Assembly: GCA_002403995.1 (NCBI GenBank)
Contig: DHIV01000080.1
Coordinates: 8,636-32,241 of the forward strand
DNA: 23,606 nt
Source: Gallionella sp. UBA4737
GTDB taxonomy: Bacteria > Pseudomonadota > Gammaproteobacteria > Burkholderiales > Gallionellaceae
Direction of reading: 5' to 3'
In this document: positions 15,132 to 23,583 of the stretch, piece by piece
Position numbering within the stretch: position 1 is the first letter of the stretch
Layout of the letters: every line of letters starts with the position of its first letter
Notes under the pieces: model-generated
The model's database searches: none
Told to the model about the DNA's origin: nothing
The model's input: only the letters and a program-made list of their open reading frames with translations
Translations under genes and position numbers: made by a program

Positions 15132-16378
15132 GCGCGCCGGATAACAGGGCACCCGCTGACGTTGCACCGGGCAATCGCAACGGGCCGGAGCAGGAAATCC
15201 TGCCGCGGCGAACACGCGTGATCCGCATCGAAATCGCTCCGTGGACGATATTTTCCCTGGTGCTTATCATCGCCGGCCTGTGGATTTTCATGCGCCTGCT
15301 GCCGGTCGTCCTGGTGCTCGTGGGTGCGCTGATGATCGCCGGCGCCCTCGGTCCGGCGGTGGAATGGCTGGAACAGCGCGGCGTGCGCAGAGTTGCGGCT
15401 ATCGCCATCGTTTTCACCGTGCTGTTCGTGGCGACCGTGTTGTTATTCGTACTTACCATCCCGGAGCTGGTGAACCAGGTAAGGAGCGTGATCAGCATGG
15501 AACCGGCGCTGCGCGAGCGGCTTGCAGTGTGGTTCGCCCAAACTCCGCTCACGGCGAGCCTCGCGGACACGATGCGCAACGTGCATTATGACTCGCTCAT
15601 CAAGTCTTCCGCCGCGTCAGTGCTGACCTTTTTTAGCCTCGTGGTGAAGGGTGTCGCCTACGGGGTCGGCGCGATATTTCTCGCACTGTATATGATGCTG
15701 GACCGCGACCGGTTGCGCGGGGCGCTGTTCGCGGTGGTGCCGCGCACGCACCATATCCGGCTGTCGCGCATCCTGGTCAACCTGGACACTATCGTCGGCG
15801 GCTATATCCGCGGCCAGGCGACCACCTGCATCCTGATGGCCGCGTTCATGTTCGTCCTGCTCACCGCGTGCGGTATCCCGAACGCACTGGTGATCGCGGT
15901 GTTCGGCGGACTGGCCGACGTGCTTCCGTACATAGGCATCTTCATCACCATGGGCCCGGCAATTGCGGCCGCGCTCCCGTACGGGGCAGTCATCACCCTG
16001 GTGGTTTTCCTGCTGATGCTCGCCTACGAGGAGTTCGAAAGCCGCGTGCTGGTACCCGTAGTCTATGGACGCGCGCTGCGACTGCCGTCGTCCGTGGTGC
16101 TCTTTTCCCTGATTGCGGGCGCCACGCTGTTCGGCATCGTCGGCGCGCTGCTCGCGCTGCCGGTCGCGGCCACGACCCTGATGCTCATCGACAAGCTGCG
16201 CGTCGAGCTGCCCGGCGAGACGGAGCAGGCCGGGGACACGGAGATGAAAATAAAAGACGCACGCAGCGAGCGCGAATACGAACGCAGAACCGAAGGCATG
16301 CCGGCAGAAGCGGCATCGGCCATCGCAGTCGAAATGTCGGGCAGCCGGAAAAAGACAGAAGATGAGCCGGCGGCCTGA
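15128..16378 (+). CDS. AI-2E family (PerM/UPF0118) membrane transporter
   Basis: The chosen start is the ATG at 15128, with TGAGG 5 nt before it; a GTG at 15110 would add six residues. The 416-residue protein has about eight membrane segments in the family's usual layout: two near the N-terminus, a soluble middle portion (about residues 120-160), then a cluster of helices with the family signature ADVLPYIG. The C-terminal 60 residues are charged and lie outside the membrane. Family members have been linked to autoinducer-2 export, Na+/H+ antiport and other transport, so the substrate is open. The protein extends beyond the usual end (about 350) with a polar tail. Confidence 0.9.
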   Translation: MSAPDNRAPADVAPGNRNGPEQEILPRRTRVIRIEIAPWTIFSLVLIIAGLWIFMRLLPVVLVLVGALMIAGALGPAVEWLEQRGVRRVAAIAIVFTVLFVATVLLFVLTIPELVNQVRSVISMEPALRERLAVWFAQTPLTASLADTMRNVHYDSLIKSSAASVLTFFSLVVKGVAYGVGAIFLALYMMLDRDRLRGALFAVVPRTHHIRLSRILVNLDTIVGGYIRGQATTCILMAAFMFVLLTACGIPNALVIAVFGGLADVLPYIGIFITMGPAIAAALPYGAVITLVVFLLMLAYEEFESRVLVPVVYGRALRLPSSVVLFSLIAGATLFGIVGALLALPVAATTLMLIDKLRVELPGETEQAGDTEMKIKDARSEREYERRTEGMPAEAASAIAVEMSGSRKKTEDEPAA

Positions 16379-16543
16379 TCACAGACATAAGGTGTCAGGT
16401 TCGAAATACTTTTCTGCTGCCCTTAAGTGAACGCCACCCATCCTGCGGCGGGGAATGTGCGGTCACCTGTTGCAAGGACACGGTGATCCTGGCCAGACTG
16501 ACCAAGACCCGTTCGGCAAGATACTGCGCAAGAACCCGGCCCT

Positions 16544-16870
16544 TTAATGGCGCCATTTTAATATCCAATACATTATCCACGCACCGGCTACGGCCCCTAT
16601 AACGAAAATCATCAATCCTCTGGATGGACGTGTTTCCGGTTTGGAACTGTCCGAAGCCGGTTGGATCGATTCCCATTCGTTGATTATCTTCCTGGCATCA
16701 GCGTAGTCTGCTTCAGAAACAAGCACACGCACCAGGCCCATCGCCTGAAGTTCGCCGACCCCACCCTGCAAATACTCCCCTTCGATACGCCCTGGAATGC
16801 GCTGCTGTTCGAGCAGGCTCAGGATCATGTGAGCGTCCAGCCCGCTAGCTGCTTCATATACGCTTCTCAT
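16544..16870 (-). CDS. DUF2007 domain protein with C-terminal membrane helix
   Basis: The protein has 108 residues from the ATG at 16870. The frame is open to 16990, but that extension overlaps the preceding gene and family members start at this point (MRSVYEAASGLDAHM). The DUF2007 domain (about 1-65) shows helix SLLEQQRIPGRIEGEYLQGG and strand LVRVLVSEADYADARKII. A Ser/Pro linker leads to one membrane helix near the C-terminus (LMIFVIGAVAGAWIMYWIL). DUF2007 is annotated as a putative signal-transducing or PII-like domain with no proven function. The ribosome site is weak, leaving the start somewhat open. It follows the coiled-coil membrane protein gene on the same strand. Confidence 0.75.
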   Translation of the reverse strand: MRSVYEAASGLDAHMILSLLEQQRIPGRIEGEYLQGGVGELQAMGLVRVLVSEADYADARKIINEWESIQPASDSSKPETRPSRGLMIFVIGAVAGAWIMYWILKWRH

Positions 16871-16961
16871 AAATAACCAAAGCACCGCTTTGCGGTTGAC
16901 TCGCGCCGACAGATGCGGAAATAAGCCGCTGGTGGCCGGTTCGTAGTAGCTAAAGAAGGGA

Positions 16962-17303
16962 TCATCGCGCCAGAAAAATGTATAACGCAATGCTCAGGGA
17001 AATCACGGATATGATGATTGCCAGGATACAGAGAACTAAAATCCACTGATGTCTTTTCTCTGCAAGTGACGCTCCCATCTCCAAAGCTTCCACAGTATTT
17101 TGCATTTGTATGGCCAGCTCTTTGATGTGTGCATCGTTCGCAGATGCCGCTGCTTGAAGTTCAGTTATCTGCTGTTGCAGCAATATCGCCTGATTGGCGG
17201 CAGCATCAGCACTTTTCTTGGTAAATACCGGCGCAGCCGCAGATACGATAGTACCGACATACGGCAGAACGGACTTGAGCACGGGTATGAGCCAGGCCGG
17301 CAT
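16962..17303 (-). CDS. Hypothetical membrane protein with central coiled coil
   Basis: The protein has 113 residues from an ATG preceded by AGGAG at 6 nt, a strong start. An N-terminal hydrophobic stretch (about 3-27) is followed by a helical, Gln/Ala-rich segment likely to form a coiled coil (about 36-75). A long membrane helix covers about 87-110 (LVLCILAIIISVISLSIALYIF). I recognise no family. Its shape resembles small membrane-anchored scaffold or phage-holin-like proteins, but no function can be assigned. Confidence 0.65.
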   Translation of the reverse strand: MPAWLIPVLKSVLPYVGTIVSAAAPVFTKKSADAAANQAILLQQQITELQAAASANDAHIKELAIQMQNTVEALEMGASLAEKRHQWILVLCILAIIISVISLSIALYIFLAR

Positions 17304-17413
17304 GTGTGACTCCTAACTGTTATGTCCAGACCAACCGGTCCAGAATTACGTGAGGAATGAACCCCATTCTTTTCGCAAAATCAATTCGGCTCCGGGCTAA
17401 TCCTGTGCATCAT

Positions 17414-17962
17414 TCAAAACCAGATTTCCGGATAGCGCCGCGAAGCCGGAATGTTATTCACCAGTAATCCAACCGCTAACAGGATGAGCGGCCCGACAGT
17501 AGCGGGAAATATCACGTACAAAAACCCCAGCTTGTGAATTGCAGGAGAACCGATAACCGCGATCAGTGCGGTGGCACCGCCGGGAGGATGCAGCGTGCGG
17601 GTCGCGTGCATGACGGCAATCGATGTGGCGACCGCCACGGATTCGGCGAGCCACATATGCTGGTTCAGCAGCTTCCAGCAGAGCACGCCTACAATGGCGC
17701 AGAGCACATGGCCCCCGATCAGGTTGCGAGGTTGGGCCAGTGGACTGCGCGCGGCACCATATACGAGCACAGCGGATGCGCCGAAGGATCCGATCATCAA
17801 CGACCTGTCGAGCCCTTCGAAAAAAAGCTGGCTTACCCACGCGACCGCCGCAATGCCCAGGAATGAGCCTAGCCATGACCACAAGATCTCTTCGTTGCTG
17901 ACTCGCGGCGGACTGCCGCGGGTAGTGCCTCTCATCTTGCTGAAATACTTGCGCAAATTCAC
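17414..17962 (-). CDS. HPP-family integral membrane protein
   Basis: The protein has 182 residues and four to five membrane helices. The family signature HPPGGATAL is near residue 125, and ARSPLAQPRNLIGGH, the other conserved loop, is near 70. HPP proteins of cyanobacteria and plant chloroplasts have been reported to transport nitrite; the role in proteobacteria is less clear. Its ATG overlaps the stop of the CBS-pair gene by ATGA, and in other bacteria HPP and CBS domains occur as one chain, so this looks like a split version. The CBS partner could gate the channel in response to nucleotides (inference). Confidence 0.9.
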   Translation of the reverse strand: MNLRKYFSKMRGTTRGSPPRVSNEEILWSWLGSFLGIAAVAWVSQLFFEGLDRSLMIGSFGASAVLVYGAARSPLAQPRNLIGGHVLCAIVGVLCWKLLNQHMWLAESVAVATSIAVMHATRTLHPPGGATALIAVIGSPAIHKLGFLYVIFPATVGPLILLAVGLLVNNIPASRRYPEIWF

Positions 17963-18588
17963 AACGATTCCTTCAGCTTGTAAGCCGCAAAAAAATCTTT
18001 TCGCAGCAGCAAACCGATCAGCCTGCCGTCGGCTCCTGTGACAGGCATGCTGCGGCCGGCATGTTGGTGGAAGGCATCCAATATCTCCAGGAATCCTGCA
18101 CCCTGGCCGACCGTCACCACCGGTTGCGTCATGGCTACGCTTACAGCCGTTTCATGGCAACGGTGCGTGAACTCAAACGAATCTTCAAGCATTTTTAACA
18201 ACAATTCCAGAAAGTTCTCTGCCTTCAGGCGTTTCAGGTAATCATTTTCCGTGAGCATGCCGATCACATAACCGTTGGCATCCACGACCGGCAGTCCCTT
18301 GTAGCCGGAATCGGCAATAGACCTTGCCGCAAGGTCGAGTGTCGTATCCGGCCGCAGCGGTTCTATGGCGCGCCGCATCAGGCGGCCGGCCGTAACACCA
18401 ACGAACATGCGCTCCAGCGCATGCCGATGGGCAAGGTGATAAATCGAGCGGAAATCCTCAGTGGTGATATCCAGGTAGCCGGGTATGTGCTGCATCGCAT
18501 CCAGGATGTCGTCATCGGTAAGCTCGATTTCGGGCGTATCCTCACCCACGAGGTCTCCCGTTAAATCGTCAGGCAGGTTCTGTGTCAT
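17959..18588 (-). CDS. CBS-domain pair protein, partner of HPP
   Basis: The protein has 209 residues. An acidic N-terminal helix region (about 1-65) precedes two CBS motifs. The first is about 66-125 (LMRRAIEPLRPDTTLDLAARSI; GLPVVDANGYVIGMLTENDYLK) and the second about 145-207 (VAMTQPVVTVGQGAGFLEIL; MPVTGADGRLIGLLLRKDF). CBS pairs form a Bateman module that binds adenine nucleotides or SAM and regulates partner enzymes and channels. The gene precedes the HPP gene with a four-base overlap, so it is translationally coupled. Confidence 0.9.
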   Translation of the reverse strand: MTQNLPDDLTGDLVGEDTPEIELTDDDILDAMQHIPGYLDITTEDFRSIYHLAHRHALERMFVGVTAGRLMRRAIEPLRPDTTLDLAARSIADSGYKGLPVVDANGYVIGMLTENDYLKRLKAENFLELLLKMLEDSFEFTHRCHETAVSVAMTQPVVTVGQGAGFLEILDAFHQHAGRSMPVTGADGRLIGLLLRKDFFAAYKLKESL

Positions 18589-18895
18589 GGTTATAGATTC
18601 TGTCCAGTGAGTCGTTCATCAGGTAAGGCTATCTGTGACCCGGAGTGAGAAACAGAAATAATGCGAATCACACGCGATCGCCGATCAGCCGGAATCATTG
18701 TAGCATTCTCAATAACCGGGCAAGAAATCCCAACTCCGCTGAAGCAGACACTCGCAAGCATGGGCAAAGCTGATTAAATCAAAGAGCACAGGCTCGGATG
18801 GAAGTCACACTTCCAAAATATATTGGCGCCGTCTCCTTTAATTCATGATTTAGGTTTAAGCTTGTCATTGCGTTTGTCGCCCCAAAACAAAACAC
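18589..18895. other. Divergent intergenic region between the HPP/CBS operon and the LLM gene
   Basis: About 300 bases must hold promoters for both directions. I could not identify convincing -35/-10 pairs or operator palindromes. The LLM start at 18896 lacks a clear ribosome site. No gene is seen here. Confidence 0.4.
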
Positions 18896-19876
18896 ATGAT
18901 TCCATTTTCCATCCTAGACCTGGCCCCGATCAACGAAGGCAGCGATGCTGCCCAGTCGTTTCGCAATACGCTGGATCTTGCCCGGCACGCAGAGCGCTGC
19001 GGCTACCAGCGCTTCTGGCTGGCCGAGCATCATGGTATGCCGGGCATCGCCAGCGCCGCGACCGCTGTATTGATCGGGCATGTCGCCGGTGGCACGTCTA
19101 CCATCCGCGTCGGTGCCGGGGGGATCATGTTGCCCAACCATTCGCCGCTGGTGATCGCCGAACAGTTTGGCACATTGGAATCACTCTATCCCGGACGCAT
19201 TGATTTGGGCCTCGGGCGCGCGCCGGGCTCGGACCAGCTCACCGCGCGCGCGTTGCGCCGGAATCTCGCTTCTGATCCCAATCAGTTTCCGCAGGACGTC
19301 GTCGAGCTGATGGATTACTTCTCGGCGACGCAGCGGCATGCGGTTCGTGCCGTTCCGGGCGCAGGGCTGAACGTACCGATATGGATACTGGGATCGAGTC
19401 TGTTCGGAGCGCAAGTGGCAGCGGCCCTGGGCCTGCCCTATGCATTCGCGTCGCATTTTGCGCCAGAGCAGATGATGCAGGCGATCGCCTTGTACCGTTC
19501 CACCTTCAAGCCGTCTGCTCAACTGGCGAAGCCGTACGTGATGCTCGGCTACAACGTCTTTGCGGCAGATACCGAAGAAGAGGCGCACTTTCTCGCGACC
19601 TCGATGCAGCAAGCCTTCGTCAACCTGCGCAGCGGCCAGCCCAGGCGCCTGCAGCCGCCGGTAAAAGGTTATCTGGATACTATTGCGCCGCATTTTCGAG
19701 ATATGCTCGACGATGTGCTGTCCTGCGCCGCTATCGGCTCACGCGACACCGTAAAGTGTGCATTGCAAGCTTTCATCGAACAGACAGGCGCGGATGAATT
19801 GATGATCACATCGCAGATCTTCAATCATACTGCCCGCCTCAGATCGTATGAGATCACCGCAGAGCTCCGCGGATAG
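18896..19876 (+). CDS. LLM-class flavin-dependent oxidoreductase (YhbW-like)
   Basis: The 326-residue protein matches luciferase-like monooxygenases. It begins FSILDLAPINEGSDA, followed by the AEHHGMPGIASAATAVLIGH segment (key residues E44, H45, H46), the strand IRVGAGGIMLPNHSPL, and FGTLESLYPGRIDLGLGRAPG, the typical group 1 fingerprint. Such enzymes use reduced FMN or F420-like flavin to oxidise small substrates; most members of this subgroup have no known substrate. It is followed at once by NnrS, suggesting co-transcription. There is no obvious ribosome site, so the leader may be short or the start may differ. Confidence 0.92.
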   Translation: MIPFSILDLAPINEGSDAAQSFRNTLDLARHAERCGYQRFWLAEHHGMPGIASAATAVLIGHVAGGTSTIRVGAGGIMLPNHSPLVIAEQFGTLESLYPGRIDLGLGRAPGSDQLTARALRRNLASDPNQFPQDVVELMDYFSATQRHAVRAVPGAGLNVPIWILGSSLFGAQVAAALGLPYAFASHFAPEQMMQAIALYRSTFKPSAQLAKPYVMLGYNVFAADTEEEAHFLATSMQQAFVNLRSGQPRRLQPPVKGYLDTIAPHFRDMLDDVLSCAAIGSRDTVKCALQAFIEQTGADELMITSQIFNHTARLRSYEITAELRG

Positions 19877-19886
19877 AGGATATATT

Positions 19887-21080
19887 TTGCAAATTAATAC
19901 GCCATCCAAGCCCGCCCCATCCTTCGCCCTGTTCAATCTCGGCTTTCGCCCGTTCTTTCTGCTGGCGGGCGTGTATTCGCTGGTCTCGATATTCATCTGG
20001 GGTGGCGTTTATGTCTATGGCTGGCCGGCGCCGCGCTTGCCGTTCTCGACCATGCACTGGCATGCGCATGAAATGATCTTCGGTTACGGCATGGCCGTCG
20101 CCGCCGGGTTTCTGTTGACTGCAGTGCGCAACTGGACCCATCTCCCCACGCTCAAGGGTTACCCGCTGGCAGGCCTGGCGACACTGTGGCTGGCGGCACG
20201 GGTGGCCGGATGGGTGATACCCGGGCAGATACTGCCGATGATGGTGCTCGATCTAATGTTCGATCTCTGGCTCATCGTTGTGATCTTTCGACCTATCCTG
20301 CGTGCAAAGCAGCATGACCAGATCGGCATCGCGTCCAAACTGGTGCTGCTGATGCTGGCCAACCTGTGTTTCTATCTCGGCGTGTCGGGTGTGCTGGAGC
20401 AAGGCATCGTGTGGGGCTTGTATTCCGGATTATATTTTCTGCTGGCACTGGTCTTCACCATGGCGCGGCGCGTGTTGCCGATGTTCATCGAACGCGGTGT
20501 CGGCTATCCTGTGACAATAAAGAATCAGAAGTGGATAGATCGCTCCGGCATCTATGTGTTTGTGCTGTTCGTGTTTGCCGATGTGTTCTGGCGGAATGTA
20601 CCGGTTAGCGCTGCACTCGCCGGCTTGCTGTTCGCGATCCACACGATGCGACTGGCGGGGTGGCACACCAGGGGCATCTGGAATAAGCCGCTGCTATGGG
20701 TGTTATACCTCGGCTATGGCGGCGCCACCTTCGGTTTCCTGCTCAAGGCGCTTGCGCCATTCTTGTCCGTATCGCCGTCCCTGGCGTTGCATGCGTTCGC
20801 AGTGGGCGGCATAGGCATGATCACAGCGGGAATGATGGCGCGCATCGCGCTCGGACACACCGGCCGCGACATTCAGCAACACTCGCGCTTGCTTGCGCCT
20901 GTTTTCATGTCATTGTTCGCGGCCTTTGTGGCCCGGGTGCTGTTGCCGATGATCGCGCCTTCGCAATACCTGCTGTGGCTGGGCATCGCGCAGGCGGCAT
21001 GGGTGATCGCCTTTGCATTGTTTGTCTGGGTGTACGCCCCCATCCTGGTCAAACCGCGCATGGATGGGAAGCCGGGTTAG
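19887..21080 (+). CDS. nnrS: NnrS family haem-copper membrane protein
   Basis: The chosen start is TTG at 19887, with AGAGGA 6 nt before it. An ATG at 19848 in the same frame would add 13 residues but overlaps the LLM gene by 29 bases. The product is about 397 residues with about twelve membrane helices. The diagnostic motif HWHAHEMIFGYG, followed by AAGFLLTAVRNW, gives the conserved histidines thought to hold haem and copper. A later conserved segment (HAFAVGGIGMITAGMMARIALGHTGR) is also typical. NnrS in other bacteria relieves nitric oxide stress, so this cell probably handles nitrogen oxides. Confidence 0.93.
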   Translation: MQINTPSKPAPSFALFNLGFRPFFLLAGVYSLVSIFIWGGVYVYGWPAPRLPFSTMHWHAHEMIFGYGMAVAAGFLLTAVRNWTHLPTLKGYPLAGLATLWLAARVAGWVIPGQILPMMVLDLMFDLWLIVVIFRPILRAKQHDQIGIASKLVLLMLANLCFYLGVSGVLEQGIVWGLYSGLYFLLALVFTMARRVLPMFIERGVGYPVTIKNQKWIDRSGIYVFVLFVFADVFWRNVPVSAALAGLLFAIHTMRLAGWHTRGIWNKPLLWVLYLGYGGATFGFLLKALAPFLSVSPSLALHAFAVGGIGMITAGMMARIALGHTGRDIQQHSRLLAPVFMSLFAAFVARVLLPMIAPSQYLLWLGIAQAAWVIAFALFVWVYAPILVKPRMDGKPG

Positions 21081-21258
21081 CTCGAGCTGAACCGGTCAAT
21101 TGCAGCAACTTTGAGGGTAGACCCCAGGGTCGGAGCCCATGTAATGCAAATTGATTTTTCATATCGGGTAAAATATCGAACTTGCCACCTGTTATCTTGT
21201 CCATCACCGATCGATTTAAAGTCAAATGTGCCCTGCACCGTGCCCTCCTTACCTGAAT

Positions 21259-23394
21259 ATGCAAATGAAAAATAGATTACTGTGGATATTGCTGGCGTTT
21301 ATGCTGGCTGCATTCAATACAACGCAGGCAGCTCCGCAGCTTGTGCCGCTGGAACAACAGTCCCAGGCTGCCGTTCTATCCGCTAAAGTCCTGAACCGGT
21401 ATAGCTACAAACACGTAGCGCTTGACGATAATTTATCTTCGCAAATATTTGACAACTATCTGAAGATGCTGGATGGCGAAAAGATATTTTTCCTGCAGGC
21501 TGACATCGATCATTTCGCCTATGCGCGAACCGGACTTGATGATGCCATACTCGGCAAAGACCTGAGCGTCCCTTTCGGCATATTCAATCTCTATCAGCAG
21601 CGGATCGCTGAACGCTTTACCTATGCGCGCTCCCTGCTGAAAAAGGGATTTGATTTCCAGAAAAAGGAAAGCTATCAATTCTCCCGCAAGAATGCGCCAT
21701 GGCCAAAATCCGCAGACGAGTTGAACGACCTGTGGCGCAAGCGCGTCAAGAACGACTGGCTGCGCCTCAAACTGGCCGGCAAGGATGACAAAAGCATCGT
21801 CGCAACGCTGGACAAACGCTATGACAATATCCTGAGCAGCCTCTCCAAGGTCAAGAGTGAAGACGCATTTCAAGACTTCATGAACGCCTATGCGATGGCT
21901 ATAGACCCGCATACCAATTATTTGGGGGTGCGCGCTTCCGAAGAGTTCGACATTACGATGAGCTTGTCTCTGGTCGGCATTGGCGCATCGCTATATGACA
22001 AGGATGAATACACCACGATCAGGGAGCTATTGGCAGGCGGCCCCGCGGCGCTATCCGGCAAGTTGAAAGCCGGAGACCGTATCGTGGGTGTCGGGCAGGG
22101 CGAAGACGGTCCGATAGTTGAAGTCATGGGCTGGCGCATCGACGACGTGGTGGCCATGATACGCGGCACCGAGGATACTGTGGTGCGTCTTGATGTGCTG
22201 CCGGCAGAAGCAGGCGCTGACGGCAAACACAAGCTCATTTCGCTGGTTCGAAAAAAGATCAACCTGGAAAAACAGGCCGCCAAAAAATCCATCATCGAAG
22301 TGAAAGATGCGGGAGTGACGCGCCGCATCGGCGTGATCTCACTGCCCGAGTTCTATCAGGATTTTGCTGCCCGCCAGAAAGGCGACAAGGATTTCAAGAG
22401 CGCGACCAGGGATGTCTCGCGCCTGCTGGATGAACTGAAAAAAGACCAGGTGGATGGCGTGCTGGTTGATCTGCGCAACAATGGCGGCGGGTCATTGGAT
22501 GAAGCCATCCAGATGACCGGCCTGTTTGTAGGCAAAGGCCCCGTAGTACAGCAACGCGACTCCAAGGGTAATATAGTTGTCAGCAATGATACCGATACCG
22601 GTGTTGCCTGGAATGGTCCGCTGGGTGTGCTGATCAATCGAGCCTCGGCATCAGCCTCGGAAATCTTCTCGGCGGCGATACAGGATTACGGCCGCGGAGT
22701 TGTGATCGGTGAAACCAGCTTTGGCAAAGGCACCGTACAGACCGTGGCAGATCTTGATGAGATCGCGAAGAACGACAAGCCCGAATTCGGCGAAATCAAG
22801 CTGACCATCGCCCAGTTCTTCCGCATCAATGGCGGCACCACCCAGTTGCGCGGCGTGACTCCGGATATCAAGCTTCCGTCGATGACAGACACGGAGGATT
22901 TTGGTGAATCCAGTTTCGACAATGCCTTGCCCTGGACGCAAATCAAGGCGGCTGGCTATACGCCGGAAGGTGATTTGACCAGTATCGTGCCCATGTTGAT
23001 AGCGAGCCATGACAAGCGCGTGAGCCATGACAGGGACTTCAAGTATTTGCAGGAAGATATTGCCGAGGTCAACAAGCTGCGCCAGACTAACCTGATCTCG
23101 CTCAATGAAGCTGACCGCCGCAAAGAGCGCGAAGCGCAGGAAGCGCGCGAAAAGTCCCGCGAGAAAAACCGGGGGGACAATGGCTTGGACAAGGTATCTG
23201 CTGCAGCCGGCAGCCATGCATTTCAAGATGATGGCATGTTGTCCAGCGAACGCAATCTCAGTGCTGACCTGGCCATCGAGAATGCGAATAAAAAATCCAA
23301 GGACATATTGCTGAACGAAGCAGCGGGTATAGTCAGCGATGAAGTTGGGCTGCTGAAAAGCAATCCCAGGCTCGCGGCCAGCATAGCGCCATAA
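21259..23394 (+). CDS. prc: Carboxy-terminal processing (tail-specific) protease
   Basis: The product is 711 residues from the ATG at 21259; the frame also opens at 21226, adding eleven residues before the signal peptide. A Sec signal (MKNRLLWILLAFMLAAFNTTQAA) sends it to the periplasm. An N-terminal Prc domain is followed by a PDZ domain (about 230-320; GIGASLYDKDEYTTIRELL, LKAGDRIVGVG). The S41 protease core has the Ser-Lys catalytic pair in SASASEIF and SFGKGTVQ. From the chosen start these are S465, D476 and K490, matching the spacing of E. coli S430, D441 and K455. A C-terminal DUF3340 region ends the protein. It trims or degrades periplasmic proteins from their C-termini, including penicillin-binding protein 3 and lipoprotein targets in E. 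coli. The length is near E. coli Prc (682). Confidence 0.95.
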   Translation: MQMKNRLLWILLAFMLAAFNTTQAAPQLVPLEQQSQAAVLSAKVLNRYSYKHVALDDNLSSQIFDNYLKMLDGEKIFFLQADIDHFAYARTGLDDAILGKDLSVPFGIFNLYQQRIAERFTYARSLLKKGFDFQKKESYQFSRKNAPWPKSADELNDLWRKRVKNDWLRLKLAGKDDKSIVATLDKRYDNILSSLSKVKSEDAFQDFMNAYAMAIDPHTNYLGVRASEEFDITMSLSLVGIGASLYDKDEYTTIRELLAGGPAALSGKLKAGDRIVGVGQGEDGPIVEVMGWRIDDVVAMIRGTEDTVVRLDVLPAEAGADGKHKLISLVRKKINLEKQAAKKSIIEVKDAGVTRRIGVISLPEFYQDFAARQKGDKDFKSATRDVSRLLDELKKDQVDGVLVDLRNNGGGSLDEAIQMTGLFVGKGPVVQQRDSKGNIVVSNDTDTGVAWNGPLGVLINRASASASEIFSAAIQDYGRGVVIGETSFGKGTVQTVADLDEIAKNDKPEFGEIKLTIAQFFRINGGTTQLRGVTPDIKLPSMTDTEDFGESSFDNALPWTQIKAAGYTPEGDLTSIVPMLIASHDKRVSHDRDFKYLQEDIAEVNKLRQTNLISLNEADRRKEREAQEAREKSREKNRGDNGLDKVSAAAGSHAFQDDGMLSSERNLSADLAIENANKKSKDILLNEAAGIVSDEVGLLKSNPRLAASIAP

Positions 23395-23496
23395 CCGGCA
23401 TTCGCTTACACGATTACGAAGCTGACCCCAATAGCTCCGTTCCTGTCTTGAGTAAGCCTTAACGGATGATGCCAATTTCATACCAAACGAGCATTA

Positions 23497-23550
23497 TGTA
23501 GGGCGGGCTATGCCCGCCGGATTGAGTTGTCGGGCATAGCCCGACCTACA
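23497..23550. repeat. REPIN-like pair of REP palindromes
   Basis: Two 22-base copies face each other: TGTAGGGCGGGCTATGCCCG(CC) at 23497-23518 and its near reverse complement at 23529-23550 (20 of 22 positions). Each copy also folds by itself (CGGGC-TAT-GCCCG). This is the layout of REPINs moved by RAYT transposases. It lies 100 bases after prc. Confidence 0.8.
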
Positions 23551-23583
23551 GGTATTTTCCATTTGAAGGAGAAAGCGAAACAT

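Noticed and set aside
14853..15215. 120-codon minus-strand frame in the gap before the transporter
   Set aside because: No ribosome site, overlaps the transporter start, and the product is low-complexity Arg/Ala-rich.
14962..15579. 205-codon minus-strand frame
   Set aside because: Ser/Thr/Arg-rich product antisense to the AI-2E transporter; no family features.
22651..23481. 276-codon minus-strand frame across the end of prc
   Set aside because: It is fully antisense to a well-supported protease with conserved catalytic residues, and its product resembles no family.
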